DNA from: Notospermus geniculatus | Lineage: Eukaryota > Nemertea > Pilidiophora > Heteronemertea > Lineidae | Assembly (NCBI GenBank): GCA_002633025.1 | Contig: NMRB01000544.1 | Span: forward strand, 133,602-197,601 | Length of the DNA: 64,000 nucleotides | Reading direction: 5' to 3' | Part shown: positions 1-11,262 of the stretch, piece by piece | Layout: every line of letters begins with the position of its first letter | How positions within the stretch are numbered: position 1 is the stretch's first letter | Notes under the pieces: model-generated | The model's database searches: none | Told to the model about the DNA's origin: nothing | The model's input: the letters and a program-made list of their open reading frames with translations, nothing else | Made by a program: the position numbers and the translations under genes

Positions 1-16
1 CCCCCCCCCCCCCCCC
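1..16. repeat. Poly-C tract at window edge
   Basis: Sixteen consecutive C residues. Similar C or G homopolymers border the N gaps near 15.75, 26.78, 32.79 and 53.73 kb, so this may also be an assembly edge. Confidence 0.8.
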
Positions 17-777
17 GATCTCCCTTGGCCCTTGCTTACCACCTGCATAGGTTAAAACTTCCTCCAAGGTTATAACAAACAATTGGCATGTTTGCTTGCC
101 CAATAGCCAAACGTGCTGAATAATATGGCAAGCACATATCCTGATTAATATTCATTAGGGGGCGTGACATGCTTGCCAAATAGGGACATTTTTTTAGCAT
201 TAGATGGTAAGCATGCTTGCTAAATAAGGACGAAAAAGGGAACTGCTTGGCAAGCATGCTTGCCAAATAAACCCGGCCTTTCTGTTTTGACCTTTTTCAG
301 GCCACTAATTAAGCAATTGCTAATTAATTATTTCAATTTTGAAAAATCGGGCCTCGAACGACCATAGAACTCGCCATGCCGCATCCATCACTACCTAAAA
401 TCCGGTCATTTGGAGCCGGCTGTACCCGTCATCGCCTCTGAAAACTTCATCTGGGACTTGCCATTGTTCATGAATAAATTTACATAATCAGTTAATTATT
501 GTGCAGTTTTTCAATTCGGAGATCTGAAACAATGCATAAACTCACAAATTTCGTTGGCAAAATAAACTTCGGTCGAAACACATTCGTGCAATTCAATTTC
601 AAACGGACCTCAATTGGATGCGTTCACTATCTCCCCCGCCACCTTAAGATTGCGATTTGTGATCCGTGGGAAAACTGAAAGAGCTACATGTATGATCGTG
701 CAATTTGGAGAGATAATTCTGTGTGTTCAGACCAATTTCAATGGTACAACAATCAATGACATTTGAAATAATTTTTA
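17..777. other. Gene-free AT-rich sequence
   Basis: No coding signal. Between about 75 and 275 the words GCTTGCCAAATA and AAGCATGCTTGC recur in both orientations, giving weak local palindromes. The end of the stretch holds the first copy of a direct repeat (646-758). Confidence 0.5.
646..758 (+). repeat. Direct repeat R1, copy 1
   Basis: This stretch matches 1993-2098 closely in the same orientation, from AAGATTGCGATTTGTGATCC to ACAACAATCAATG. The two copies flank the 146-bp-unit element at 778-1652, as if that element and other sequence had been inserted within or between copies of an older repeat. Confidence 0.75.
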
Positions 778-1652
778 GCTCACCCGTGAGCTTTAGTCGT
801 CAGTCAGCGTCCGTCGTCGTCGTCCGTTAGTACGGCACGTCTCGTAACCGCTGGAGCTATTAATCTGAAACTTGGTACATATATACCCCTAGGTCAGATG
901 ACCTATGACACCAAGTTTCGGTCAGATTCGATTCTTCGCTTGGCCTCCAGGTGGCCAAAACCAAAAACACAAAAAGTCCAATAACTCCTTAACTAAGGAG
1001 TGGATCATCTCCAAATTTTTATCATAGGTGTATCTAATTAGGATACATAACATATTTAACGGGTTTTTGATTTGACCTACTTTTCAAGGTCACAGAGGTC
1101 AAAGTTCGACAAAAGTAACGAACCTGCCGCAGTTCCTTATTATTTCACCGAGAGTCTTCATATCTTGCATAAACGTGTATTAGAGGGGTACCTTCAAAAA
1201 TACCGAGTTTCGGCCCGATCGGACATTCAATATGGCCGCCAGGTGTCGTAACCTGAAAATTATCCAAGTGCTAAAAAACTCAGGAACGGCTTGACCAAGA
1301 GTGCTCAAACTTGATATTTACCTCCCTCTTGATGACCTTTACAAGCACGTCAAATTTCGGCCTGATTAAACTTCCAATATGGCCGTCAGGTGGCGTAACC
1401 GGAAAATCATCAAATGTGCTATAATTCAGGAACGACTTTACCCAGAGCGCTCAAATGTGCTATGTGGCTCCCTCTAGATGACCTTTATGTGCATGTGAAG
1501 TTTTGGCCCGACCGGACATCCAATATGGCCGCCAGGTGGCATAACCCCAAAATCATTGAAGTCCTGCAACTTGGGAATGACTTGACCCAGATTGCTCATA
1601 ACTGACATGCACCTCTCTCTGTCATTATACTATTATGTTCGAACGGGTGAGC
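778..1652 (+). repeat. Element A1 built of ~146-bp units
   Basis: The element starts GCTCACCCGT and ends ACGGGTGAGC, a 10-bp terminal inverted repeat. Inside, the motif GGCCGCCAGGTGGCGTAACC recurs at about 942, 1234, 1381 and 1527, so the unit is 146-147 bp, with one more diverged unit in the 292-bp gap. An inverted second copy lies at 18326-19926 and a related fragment at 28115-28819. No transposase is present, so it is non-autonomous; its class is unknown. Confidence 0.75.
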
Positions 1653-1992
1653 ACATGGTCCATGGACCACTTCATTAAACACAGTGGATGTTTCATATTA
1701 GAACCAAAAAATTTCCAAAACAACTTGGATTATAGCAAATGAGTCAAGTGTAAAATAGGGGCAAAATAATCCAGTTATATTCAATGAAAGTACCTAGGCC
1801 TAAATAAGTCACAAATAGTTTGATATGATATCACTCATTAGAAAGAACATGAACACTCTAAAAGTCCTTAGGCCTATTGTTGACTGCCGTTGTCAGTGCA
1901 TGTCATGTTGGTGATCCTTATCAATTTTAAACCCTCCGTCTTTCTCAACTACCAAGTCATTTTACTCAAATGGGCTGTTTCACTTTGAATTC
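1653..1992. other. Gene-free spacer
   Basis: Unique-looking AT-rich sequence. It opens with CATGGTCCATGGACCA, a palindrome also found beside the inverted element copy at 18309, so the A repeat family extends slightly beyond its terminal repeats. Confidence 0.5.
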
Positions 1993-2098
1993 AAGATTGT
2001 GATTTGTGATCCGTGGGAAAACTGAAAGAGATATGATCTTGCAATTTGCAGGAATAATTCTGTGTTACAGACCAATTACAATGCTACAACAATCAATG
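1993..2098 (+). repeat. Direct repeat R1, copy 2
   Basis: Second copy of the 646-758 repeat with small indels. It is cut off at 2098-2100 by the TIR element that follows. Confidence 0.75.
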
Positions 2099-2099
2099 G

Positions 2100-2529
2100 G
2101 GTACCGGCAAACAAAAGGAGGCGATGATCATCAACTCGGTTAAAATGCAGGTGCGCATGCCTTTGTGATTGTTGAACGTCATCAGCCGTCGTGCGTCATT
2201 CTGACGTTACAAAAACTGCGTCATTCACAACCCATGACGTCGACCATTCGCCTGTCGTTTACGCTAAAATGGTCAACTTTATCGATTATATTCATCATGT
2301 TCCCGCAGAGATTTTTGATCAAAAGCCATAAGATATATTTTAGCACTTCTGTACTTAATGATAGAAAATTAAAATCAGAAATTGAGTGCAATGTTTTAGT
2401 TATATTTGGCCTAGAAACAGGGTGTGCTATTCAGAATAAATTGGAAAATAACGTTAGCCTCACTTTCAATGACGCAGTTATGACCGAGTTGATAGTCACG
2501 CCGCGTCGCGGATTAGGTCTGCCGGTACC
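2100..2529. mobile_element. Non-autonomous TIR element (430 bp)
   Basis: Both ends carry GGTACCGGCARAC in inverted orientation, followed further in by a second matched block, ATCAACTCGGT. No transposase is encoded; the 129-codon ORF inside has no recognisable features. The target duplication could not be fixed. Confidence 0.65.
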
Positions 2530-3360
2530 TCATTACATTGAAGTCATTTTTTAAGACAAAAGGATTTAAAACTCTTCGCATACAAAGAAATAATCAATTT
2601 TTTTACACGATATTTGGCACGTAGATTAGGGTGGGATTCATTTTTATGGTATTTTATGAAACCAGTCTATTTACAAGAAAAGACTCCAATATCATGGAAT
2701 AACATTGCACTCTCACGCTCTGGAATAAGCTGTTTTCTCTGTCAGCCCCTTTGGGAGCACGTGTTGACTGGGATACAGGTCGTTTCGGCCCACCTACCAG
2801 TTCGGCCCCTGGTCCGAACTGACCATGGGCCAAAGTGACAGTGGGCCAAACTGGTAACGTGTGTGGTGAGTTAGTTCGGGCAACTGGAAAATTTTCCAGC
2901 ATCATGATATCTTTTTTAACAAAACTGGTTAATGATGATGATTTTGTGAACTTTTTGAGGAAGCGATTAGCCATTTTTGTGACAAAACTGATTTGAATAG
3001 CAATATGTTGGATGTTTTTACGTTTAGGGCCTATAACCCACTCTGCTGTGATGAAGGATGGTGTGGGAACGTGTCATGTGATTGTAACAATATGACACAA
3101 ACTTGGAGTCTCCAAATCACAAAACTGTTTCTATCAGAGTTGTTGACAAGTTAACCCATAACTGTTTGGAACGACCAAACTTTTCCCCAGGTAGGCCCAA
3201 AGTTATGATGTAATATGCCTATTAATCACCAATCATGTCGTAATAACTCAAGCAGCGACATAACAACCAAGTGATCAATGGCATTATCCTAACACCGTCA
3301 GGTTACAAAGGCTTGTGATTGTTGTGTTTCATTCACTTCAGCTCTTACCTCACATGTTTC
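2530..3360. other. Gene-free region
   Basis: No coding signal. Around 2778-2865 the words CGGCCCACC, GGGCCAAAGTG and GTGGGCCAAACTGG form a small group of imperfect inverted repeats. The remainder is unremarkable. Confidence 0.4.
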
Positions 3361-3889
3361 AAACGGCTTACTGGAAAATGCGGTACAGGCGGAACGGAAT
3401 CACCCTCGTATCTAACCTGTCCTATCCCAAATACACTGTACATGTTGTGACCTGGAGTCGCGGATGGTTGGGAGCATTGATTATTCCGTCACACACGTGC
3501 ATTCCCTGGTCTGCAGGGTTTTTTTAAAACCAGATTTATTTGATTTAAATGAACAAACGGCTTGCCATATGAGTACCGGTATTGTTTATCATATTTATTA
3601 TGGCGCAATGTCTGCGATTGGAAAAAACACTGAAAGTAATGATAGGCCCAGTGATGGCCCAATGAATACGATGTTGTGACATGCTAGGCCTGGCCCGCGG
3701 GTGCATCGATGCACGAGGCCTTGCGCAGTCAGCGTATCGGCATGCAGGGCAACAAACAGAGTGCCGCGGTAGTCGGGGGCAAAGACGATAACCAGTCTAG
3801 TCATCAGCGTTGCACAAATAATGGTCGCTCCCTTCGGCGGAACCATTCCGCCCGTTCCGTTCCGTTCCGTATTTTCCAGTAAGCCGTTT
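3361..3889. mobile_element. Non-autonomous TIR element (~529 bp)
   Basis: The left end AAACGGCTTACTGGAAAAT is repeated inverted at the right end. Beyond it the arms share GGCGGAACGG and a CCGTTCCGTTCCGT run. No transposase. The interior is rich in GGCC words. A clear target duplication was not seen. Confidence 0.65.
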
Positions 3890-4239
3890 CAGACTGCTTG
3901 AAGAGAAAAATAATCATCGCAGACCTACTAGGCAGGTATAACTCTATTCTGACTTAATTTACATAAGGGGTCCAAATCATGTAATAATAGATTTCCTACA
4001 GGCTTTGCACTCAATATACCGTGGAATACCACTACACTGTGGGATAACCTTATACTTAGTATTGTTATACACAGAATTGTTATACTTTGTTTTATGCATA
4101 CCGAATTTTCTAAACCGGGGAGAGATGAATAACAATTCTTAGAATAGACTAAACCACAGTATAGTTATATCCTCCTTTATGCATACGTGCCCAGCAGGGG
4201 AATTTTTGTCAGCAACCACCGGCACACACTTGGATAAGT
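3890..4239. other. Gene-free spacer
   Basis: AT-rich sequence in which TTATAC/GTTATAC recurs several times (about 4048-4165). No ORF or RNA gene is supported. Confidence 0.4.
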
Positions 4240-4248
4240 GGTCATTTC

Positions 4249-5093
4249 GCTGAATGGGTCAATGTCGTCCTGGGTATACCTTATGTTCACCCAGGATCAT
4301 CCTGGGTTATCCTTTTCTTTACCCAGGACGACCCTGGGTAAACATAAGGATCCTTAACTTTACCCAACTTGGAGATCCCGCCGAATCACGCTGATCGTTG
4401 ACCTGCATCCGAGGATTGGTACTGCGCACGCGTAGCACTCACGAATTAGGCATAAATGTGTCGTTCAACATTCATGACGTTTGTCGCGATGGAGCCTGCG
4501 ATATGGAATGTTTTGGCTGTTGGCTTGTACTTAACCAGCTGAACGCCAGGCATTGTTTTTGAAAAAAAAGTTCTTCCAGTGCCGGACCACGGTGTGCCCA
4601 CATTTTGGTCATCTGCCCCGTCTTCATCGGAAGAATATACTCGGCCTGTCTGAAGCTCAGTATGCACGTAAAAAAGATAATACACGTGAAGGCTGGCTTA
4701 ACGTGAATTTCGATCATTTCCGCCACTTCATTTCGGCCGTTTCGATCATTTCGGACACTTTATTTCGGCCGTTTGGATCATTTCGGCCATTTCATTCTGG
4801 GGTTTGGTAAGTGTAAAATATGAAAATAAGTGAATTTTCATATTAATTCTTGATTCCTATTTCGACCATTTCGATGTTTCGGCCGTTCCGATCATTTCGG
4901 CCATTTCGTTCCGTTACCAAATTCCATCATCGAACGCAGGTGAACGATCAGCGCGATTCGGCGGGCACTCCCAAGCTGGGTAAAGTTAAGCATCCTTATG
5001 TTTACCCAGGATGATCCTGGGTAAAAAAAGGATTACCCAGGATGATCCTGGGTAAACATAAGGTATACCCAGGACGACATTGACCCATTCAGC
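4249..5093. mobile_element. Mutator-like foldback element, 9-bp target duplication
   Basis: The element begins GCTGAATGGGTCAATGTCG and ends with its inverse. It is flanked by GGTCATTTC (4240-4248) and GGTAATTTC (5094-5102), an 8/9 match to a 9-bp target duplication, the length typical of Mutator-like transposons. Each arm holds several copies of the palindrome ACCCAGGATGATCCTGGGT, and a further inverted pair (GATCCCGCCGAATC, about 4375 and 4955) lies inside. The core carries short tracts of the TTCGGCCGTTTCGATCA satellite. No transposase is present. The family shares its terminal 20 bp with the element at 41878-42598. Confidence 0.75.
4698..4915. repeat. Short TTCGGCCGTTTCGATCA satellite tracts
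   Basis: Degenerate repeats of TTTCGATCATTTCGGCC occur on both sides of a unique patch (TAAAATATGAAAATAAGTGAA). The same satellite and a nearly identical patch occur at the end of the large array at 24064-25090, so this element probably carries an unexpanded form of that satellite. Confidence 0.7.
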
Positions 5094-5102
5094 GGTAATT
5101 TC

Positions 5103-5640
5103 TCTGTCCGGCAACGAGAATGTCCGATTTTTGGAGCGTGTGCTTTTGGATTTTGTGGTCAGCCTTTCCGTGCTAAGAATCGGCATTAGTGAGGTTTTGC
5201 AAATCTGAAGAAGTACGTAGTACGAAATACGAAATTCGACTTTATTTTTCAGAACCAAATGCATCTCTGGAAATAGTTGTTACCACAAATGTCCCTGCGG
5301 CCAATGCGTCTTTTAGCATTTCATGTAAGACCGAGAGAGTTTTGGTGCATCTTTAACTAATATTTTTTTCAAATTTCCACTTCGTAGCTACGAAGCTGAA
5401 ACGAAAGACAAATTTCAAAATTTAATATACACCGTAACTCGATCGGTCTTTCGTGATATGCCAAAAGATGCTCTAGCAGGAGGCAATATCTGTGGTACCA
5501 ACCATCGCCTGAAATACTTTACATCATGGAAGTGAAGTTCAATTTCGTATTTCGAACTTGGTGTTTGGTGAGGTTTGCGAAATCTCACTATTCAAGTCTC
5601 CTTCGCCCGGGCCAGATGTATACTAGTACTTCCGTCGCGT
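5103..5640. other. Gene-free region
   Basis: No coding signal. Around 5330-5420 the text CTTCGTAGCTACGAAG forms a 16-bp palindrome. The rest is unassigned. Confidence 0.4.
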
Positions 5641-5996
5641 GTTTTACCTATTAGTTCAGTAGCTCAGAGGGTTTTCGTAGAAAAATTTGGTCCCCTAAGT
5701 TACTCTTTATATTATTGAAGTCCACCACCTAGGGTGTCTGAAAAATTCGGTTAGCCTTTTGGGAACCCGGCAATAACTGGGAAAATCATGATCATTTGTT
5801 GGGAATTGGCGGTAAAACTGAGGCTTCGATTTGGGGGCAGACGAAATACAAATAAGCATATCTTGGGAATTTGTAGGGGTAGAATAATGGTTGACCCCTC
5901 AAAATATTTGTATTTATGAGCTCTGTCATTTCAAATGCAAATATTTAGGTTTTCCACATTAATTAGATCACCAGAGGTCAAAAGGTCACAAATGGA
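5641..5996. repeat. Interspersed repeat R2, left piece
   Basis: Two blocks recur elsewhere in inverse orientation: 5641-5770 matches 16741-16860 (CACCACCTAGGGTGTC core) and 5780-5996 matches 13240-13460 (AAATACAAATAAGCATATCT core). The repeat is truncated at about 5996 by the minus-strand Gypsy element. Confidence 0.75.
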
Positions 5997-6868
5997 GATT
6001 GCGATACACAGTGTGCACAGGAAATCGATTTGACTAGCCTCCTTCGGTGAAACTCCCACACAACCATCATGGAACCAACGGTCACATTTGTCACACTGAA
6101 TCCACTCATGGAAATCTCGGTCGACTCCCTGACAGTCTACCGCTGCACATCGTTCATTTTCAGACACAACATCTACAGCAAAAACTCCTTGTGTTATTAC
6201 CGGCTCAAAATTCGAATTACGACTCAGTGCATCAGGCACCACATGTAACTTTCCGGGACGATACTTTATCTCGATATCAAAGTCGTGAACCCGTAACACC
6301 CAGCGATATAGCCGAGCCGACAGATTACTCTTGCTTGTAAACAGCCATGTCAACGCTTGGTGATCAGTTACTACAATTACATGACGGCCTTCAACATATG
6401 GACGCCACTTCTCTAACGCCCACAAAACTGCAAGTATCTCTCGCTCGGTGGTAGAATAATTTCTCTCTGCCGTTGTCAAAGTTCTACTGCTGAACCCAAT
6501 CGGTCTGAGTACCTCCTCCTGAACCTGGTTGAGGGAGGCTCCCAAACCAACACCACTGGCATCCGTATGTAACTCAAAGTCAGAAGAAAAGTCTGGGTGT
6601 CCTAGAACATCTGTTGAACATAACGCATGTTTGAGGGTTTCAAAAGCTGGCTGACATTCGTCAGACCAACACCATTTCACATTTTTCCTATGTAGTTGGA
6701 ACAGCGGGTCTGCCAGACTCGAGAAATTCTCAATGAATCTGGCAAACCAGCCACACATTTCGAGAAACCTGTCGAGTTCCTTCCGATTTCGTGGTGGAGG
6801 GTACTCGACAATGGCGTGGACCTTATCGGAATCCACGGTGATGTCCTGCACACATCAAGTCCAGCATT
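5997..6868 (-). pseudogene. Gypsy pol fragment: RT end, RNase H, PHD finger
   Basis: The open frame starts inside the RT thumb (PPPRNRKELDRFLEMCGWFA) and contains a full-looking RNase H with HTDASGVGLGASL, TTEREILAVLWAL and VVTDHQALTWL, followed by the connection motif KYRPGKLHVVPDALSR. Then comes a Cys4-His-Cys3 finger over about residues 230-285: C-x4-C, C-x2-C, H-x2-C, C-x2-C with the W-F-H core DRWFHDGC. This is a PHD finger, a chromatin-reading fold not standard in Gypsy pol. The frame runs into the flanking R2 repeat, so the integrase is lost. Confidence 0.85.
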
Positions 6869-7174
6869 ACTGCTGCCGAAGCCTCCACAGAAGAAACTTC
6901 GAACCATTTCAATAATGTCGTTTTGTCCTCCTGGGGCACCACCTTTAAATGATCACACAAATCACGAGTGACCATTGTCACTGACGAACCTGAATCAACT
7001 AAGGCTGTTGTTGACTCTCCATTCACAGAAAGTGAAACCACCGGCCCACTAATACCGGAAACACCACCGGAATGAACACGATTTACCGGGTGCTCCACAG
7101 AGGAGGATTTCTCAGGTCCAGTTTTGTCCTGTTTCCCACTGACATTCGATTTTTGAGACGACTTTGAGTTGGGA
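6869..7174 (-). pseudogene. Gypsy aspartic protease fragment
   Basis: The frame carries the retropepsin active site ALVDSGSSVTMV. Upstream it includes the end of the nucleocapsid region. Downstream, near 6870, the frame jumps straight to the end of the RT, so most of the polymerase domain has been deleted between protease and RNase H. The protease itself lacks its C-terminal half. Confidence 0.75.
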
Positions 7175-8037
7175 CATTGTAGCGCTTATGGCCCAATTCT
7201 CCGCAAGCGAAACAAGCATCCGAGTACTTGCCTCCGGACGTGCCAGGACGAGATTGAGACTTGGATCCTGAAGACTGGTTATCGTTTGACTTCTTACCAT
7301 TTTGTCCGCGGTCTCGATCAGTTTGTTTTTTCGAATTCGACTTCTCCGATTCTGCTTCGCGTTCCCGTTGGCGATCCCGATCTTCCCGTATCATTGAAGA
7401 GCGTTGATCCCCTTTCTCCACTCAGAAATTCAAGCGTAACGACTCATCCCGAATAGTAGAGATAAACTGGTCGACCTGAATTTTACGGAAGATCGTTGCT
7501 GCCTCCTCAATAGGAGCTGTCAGGAGTTGACCACTAGGTGTCACTAGGGCCCAATTCAATGCATCTAGCGGACCCAGTCATTATCGATCGAGCAGCGATC
7601 ATAATAGATTTCCTGTACATTTGGTCCGCTAAGACTGTGCTGCCGTCTGTTAGCAATATGCGCGGCTGACTGCTCCTATTGCCAGAAGGTCAGCAGAAGG
7701 ATTCAACCAATATTTGAAATATGTCTCTAGACGAGAAGCAAAGTCCAAGAATGTCTCAGATCTAGACTTTGTTTCAGTTCGAAACTTTGCTCGATAAGAT
7801 GAAGGCGTTAACTTGTAACGAAGGAAGATGGCCTTCTTCACCTGATCGTTATCTCCTCGATCAGTATCAGGAACGGCGAAATATGCTGATTGCGCATTTC
7901 CCGTTAAGAAGGGCTCTAATGCCGCACACCAGTCTTTTCCTTCAATGCGATCACGTTGTGCCAGATTCTCGAATATCTGGAACCACAACACAGGATAGTC
8001 CGTTTTAGAAATTTTCGACAGTTCATTCAAAGGTATA
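7175..8037 (-). pseudogene. Gypsy gag C-terminal half and nucleocapsid (broken)
   Basis: The upstream part (about 7662-8034) reads as a retrotransposon capsid-like helical region including NELSKISKTDYPVLWFQIFE. The downstream part is a basic, Ser/Lys-rich segment ending in a CCHC knuckle, CFACGELGHKRYN. Its last Cys is put out of frame by an apparent 1-nt deletion near 7175; the next frame carries it into the protease. Between the two, about 7430-7660, frames are broken, and a 70-bp palindromic patch bounded by TAGCGGACC (7565-7633) suggests a small insertion. Confidence 0.7.
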
Positions 8038-8254
8038 TAGAGTAATCCCACTGACGTCATCAAGTCATGTGATTGGCCGTCAAAATGACGCAAACTGGCG
8101 TCAATGGGGTGCTACACGTGGATTGACGTTCCGCCTGACGCGACGAGACACCACACGAAATAACGTCATCGCGTCATCGTGACGTTCCTTCAGGAAACAC
8201 GTGGTCAATTTGACGGCCAACGCGGCCTTGATGACGTCACATGGGATTCCTCTA
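8038..8254. mobile_element. TA-flanked MITE inside gag (217 bp)
   Basis: TA dinucleotides (8036-8037, 8255-8256) flank inverted ends TAGAGTAATCCC and GGGATTCCTCTA. Long arms continue with TGACGTCATCAAG and GGCCGTCAAAATGAC. TA duplication suggests a mariner-type origin. The whole body is dense in TGACGTCA/TGACG words. Confidence 0.7.
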
Positions 8255-8256
8255 TA

Positions 8257-9843
8257 CGTAACTTTCTTCTCCGGTACTGTACGGGAATAGAACCAACTAT
8301 CTTTCCAACTGTGTCCAAAAAACTATCTTTCCAACTGTGTCCAAAATTATTCTATTATCTTCTCTCCGACACTCGGTAAAATCTTCCAATACCTTTTTCA
8401 TAATTTCACTGTCAAGCCCCGGAGAGCCACCACCCGCCGTGGCGCCTTCCTCCACAGACATGATACCACCAGTAGGCATCTGAACGCCTGGCTCTTGCAG
8501 AACCTTCAACTCCGCTAGAGTTTCAATTTTCGTTTCTTTATCCTTCAATTCCGACAAATCTAAACTGTTGAACTCGCACAAACGTATCAGATATTCATTC
8601 GTTAAAGCTGACAGGTCAGATATACTCTCCGACTTGTGTGCAAAAATTTTTACGCTCAACTTCGGCAGACCACGAGGCTGCCGAAGTCGAGCGTTCGGTA
8701 ATGTTCGTAATGTACACTAAGGTTCCTACCTTGAAACACCCATTACACCCTGCGCATTCCAGCTACGTCATCATTCACTCGCCTGACAACCGGAAGTGAA
8801 GGATCGAGGGCTCTGCATGGATAGAGGTAGCCTCCAAATATACAGTGTACGTATCCAAAAAAAACTCTGCGTCAAAAATGCAGAAAGTCCAAACGAAAAC
8901 TAATTCCGACTGCCACTGGTAGTAGGTAACATGGCAATTCGAAAACACATGCAAATACATGTACGCGATTCATCCTCAAAATAAATATCAGCTCCGGTCT
9001 TGATATTAGCGGGTCCAACCACGCCCGCTCCAACGCCTCTACACTGGAGGTGTTCCCCATGAATTCATGCATGTAGGCCTATGTACTGATTGGCCTCGCC
9101 CAAAGTTGTAATCGCGTGACACTATAGAGAACCGAAAGGGGAATGAGGAGTTCTGTTATTCAAAGGAGATACGCCTGTAAACCACACTGCCAAGCCATTC
9201 ATTCAATGACAATGGACTAGACAATAGGCCCGAATAATAGCTGCTGTAGGCTTTAGGGCAACCGAACTCCTTACGTTCCCCATGTTATGTAACACACTGC
9301 TAGGCCCAGGTGTATACTGGCATTTCGTATGCACGGCCATGGCGACCTGCACAAGCAGACGTCTCTTGATACACCACCCGGGGATAAACCAATCTTTGTG
9401 GTGACTACTTGTATAGCATCGGCGGTCATTGGTAACTAATTGGATGTTTTGTTTATTCAATGTGTTTGGGATTCGATGCGATATGCTATTATTACTACGG
9501 CGGTGATTACCTCTAATTCCCGGGAAATTTTCCTTCATCCATTTTGAACTTCCGAGTGTTGGACCACCAGAGAGCCGTCGATCCTTCACTTCCGGTTATC
9601 AGGCGAATGAATGATGACGTATTTGGAATGCGCATGGTGTAATGGGTGTTTCAAGGTAGGAAGCTTAGTGCACATTACGAACATTACCGAACGCTCGACT
9701 TCGGCAGCCTCGTGGTCTGCCGAAGTTGAGCGTAAAAATTTTTGCATACAAGTCGGAGAGTATATCTGACCTGTCAGCTTTAACCGACGTAACACAATAT
9801 TTCTTTTCTCGACAATTTCTGCGTCTTCCATTTTTGTTGCCAT
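8257..9843 (-). pseudogene. Gypsy gag N-terminal part, split by an insertion
   Basis: The likely start is the ATG at 9843 (minus), giving a short acidic N-terminus, and the frame runs to 9784. It resumes at 8601 in the same phase once the TTAA element 8606-9779 and one TTAA copy are discounted. The downstream half is acidic with a Gly-rich linker. Near 8294-8350 a ~27-bp direct duplication (ACTATCTTTCCAACTGTGTC twice) shifts the frame before the MITE at 8254. Confidence 0.7.
8606..9779. mobile_element. TTAA-flanked foldback element with ~200-bp arms
   Basis: The ends AGCTGACAGGTCAGATATAC are inverted copies, and arms of about 200 bp (8606-8812, 9572-9779) match closely. TTAA sits at 8602-8605 and 9780-9783, the target signature of piggyBac-type transposons. 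The insertion splits the Gypsy gag frame exactly at TTAA. No transposase; the 760-bp core has no recognisable gene. A diverged copy lies around 32.94-33.79 kb. Confidence 0.8.
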
Positions 9844-10060
9844 GATGTCCCAATGTCGGAAACCAACTCTAAACCACAAGCGGTCAGCAGAACTGCACTG
9901 GAACAGTTCACTAGTATGGGTACTACAGTAGATTTCAGGAGAGAAAAACAAGTGAGCTGATAATGAGCCAGATGCTACCTGGCCACTCACAAACCAGCAG
10001 GCAGAGTTGACCTATTAATAGCTGGCTGAGTATTGGCGGGAGAGTCCCCACGTGTGCTGA
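9844..10060 (-). other. Probable Gypsy leader upstream of gag
   Basis: Non-coding sequence upstream of the gag ATG on the minus strand. It has no TG...CA LTR structure and ends where the transposase-bearing sequence begins, so it is best read as the untranslated leader between primer site and gag. Confidence 0.4.
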
Positions 10061-11262
10061 TCAGCAGCTGACATGCCAAGGAATGTTATGTCCTACCTTT
10101 AACCCTATACTGCATTTATGCCTATTAATCCTTAAGCGGTGGATAGCACTGTCAAAATCATTATCCTCATTGTCTGAATCATGTTGACTAGCAGTGTCAC
10201 TGTGCAGTTCTTCATCCCCAAGTTCTATAATTATTCTCTCTATAGTTTCCTCAGCCAGTCCATCATTTTTCCACCATTCATCTTCGAGTTTTTCAACATG
10301 TTTTATTGCATTTTGCCAGTCTTCAGCTGTGATCCTCTCCACTGCTTCATGACACAACTTTTCTACATCTTTCAGTTTGAAAGTAGCATTGTGTCTTGCC
10401 ACATACCCTTTCACATTTGCCCAAATCAGTTCAATAGGATTCAAGTCACAATGGTAAGGGGGGAGACGCAAAATCTTATGCTCATGTTGCGCTGCTAGCT
10501 CATCAACAAAGTATCTTGGTTTCCGCGGTTTATTCACCACTTCCTAAAGTTCTGTGAGTTCATATCATTATGGTAGTCACCAGTTGAAGACTTTGCATGA
10601 AACAACAGAAGTCCGTTTGGGGTAAATCCGTCATGTCCTCCAGCATGATAGATGATGAGCCTTCCTCCCTTCCCTTCTGGAACCTCCATTCCTGTCGAAT
10701 CCTTCACTTTCTCAGCCCAAACTGCCAGTGCTTACCCACTGTGTGGTGAGCGTTGAGCCAGGTTTTATCTTGCCAATTTGGCGGTTTTGGATTTGGACTA
10801 TTTCGATTCTGTATTCGCCTTCTTAAATAACGTCCACGCCAGAGCACAATGTCCTCCCGTTCCATCAAGAATTTCCTGTTCTGTAGCTTTGACTTGGCAT
10901 ATTTGAATTCCATGCTTTTAAGAATTCTCCAAAGGGATGTTCGGCTCCCACGAAAACTTGTCTCTTCCCGAACAACTGGTAAAATTGTGTCCAATGTAGG
11001 TATTTTCTTCTCTGCGTAGAATCTGTTGACAATTCTTCGGATTATACATTTGTCCATATCATCCAATTCCGCAACTGGTGAATTCCGTGGACGTTTTTTG
11101 GCTGGGGTTAAAAATCATGTACCATCTTCCGCTTCAGCCCTCACTTTGATGACAGTACTTCTGGAAAATCCAGTCGCTGACGTGACTGTCCTCTTCATCC
11201 AGTTTTTCAGGGGAATTTTTGGAACTCTAAAATCCATTAAAAATAAAAAGTGTCAGCAATAA
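10061..11262 (-). pseudogene. IS630/Tc1-type DDE transposase remnant
   Basis: Minus-strand pieces read in order. A helix-turn-helix-like part (about 11262-11120, TSATGFSRSTVIKVRAEA) ends at an in-frame TGA. A linker with a second helical region follows (11066-10704). The first catalytic Asp lies in WQDKTWLNAHHTVGK, then GRLIIYHAGGHDGFTP, and the third catalytic acid is in LPPYHCDLNPIELIWANVK. The segment expected to hold the second Asp is deleted and the frame shifts near 10540. An acidic tail closes the ORF. The protein resembles the DDE_3 endonuclease superfamily of animal Tc1/mariner relatives; it is inactive. Confidence 0.75.

Noticed and set aside
2165-2554. 129-codon ORF as a gene
   Set aside because: It lies within, and reads out of, a TIR element with no transposase features.
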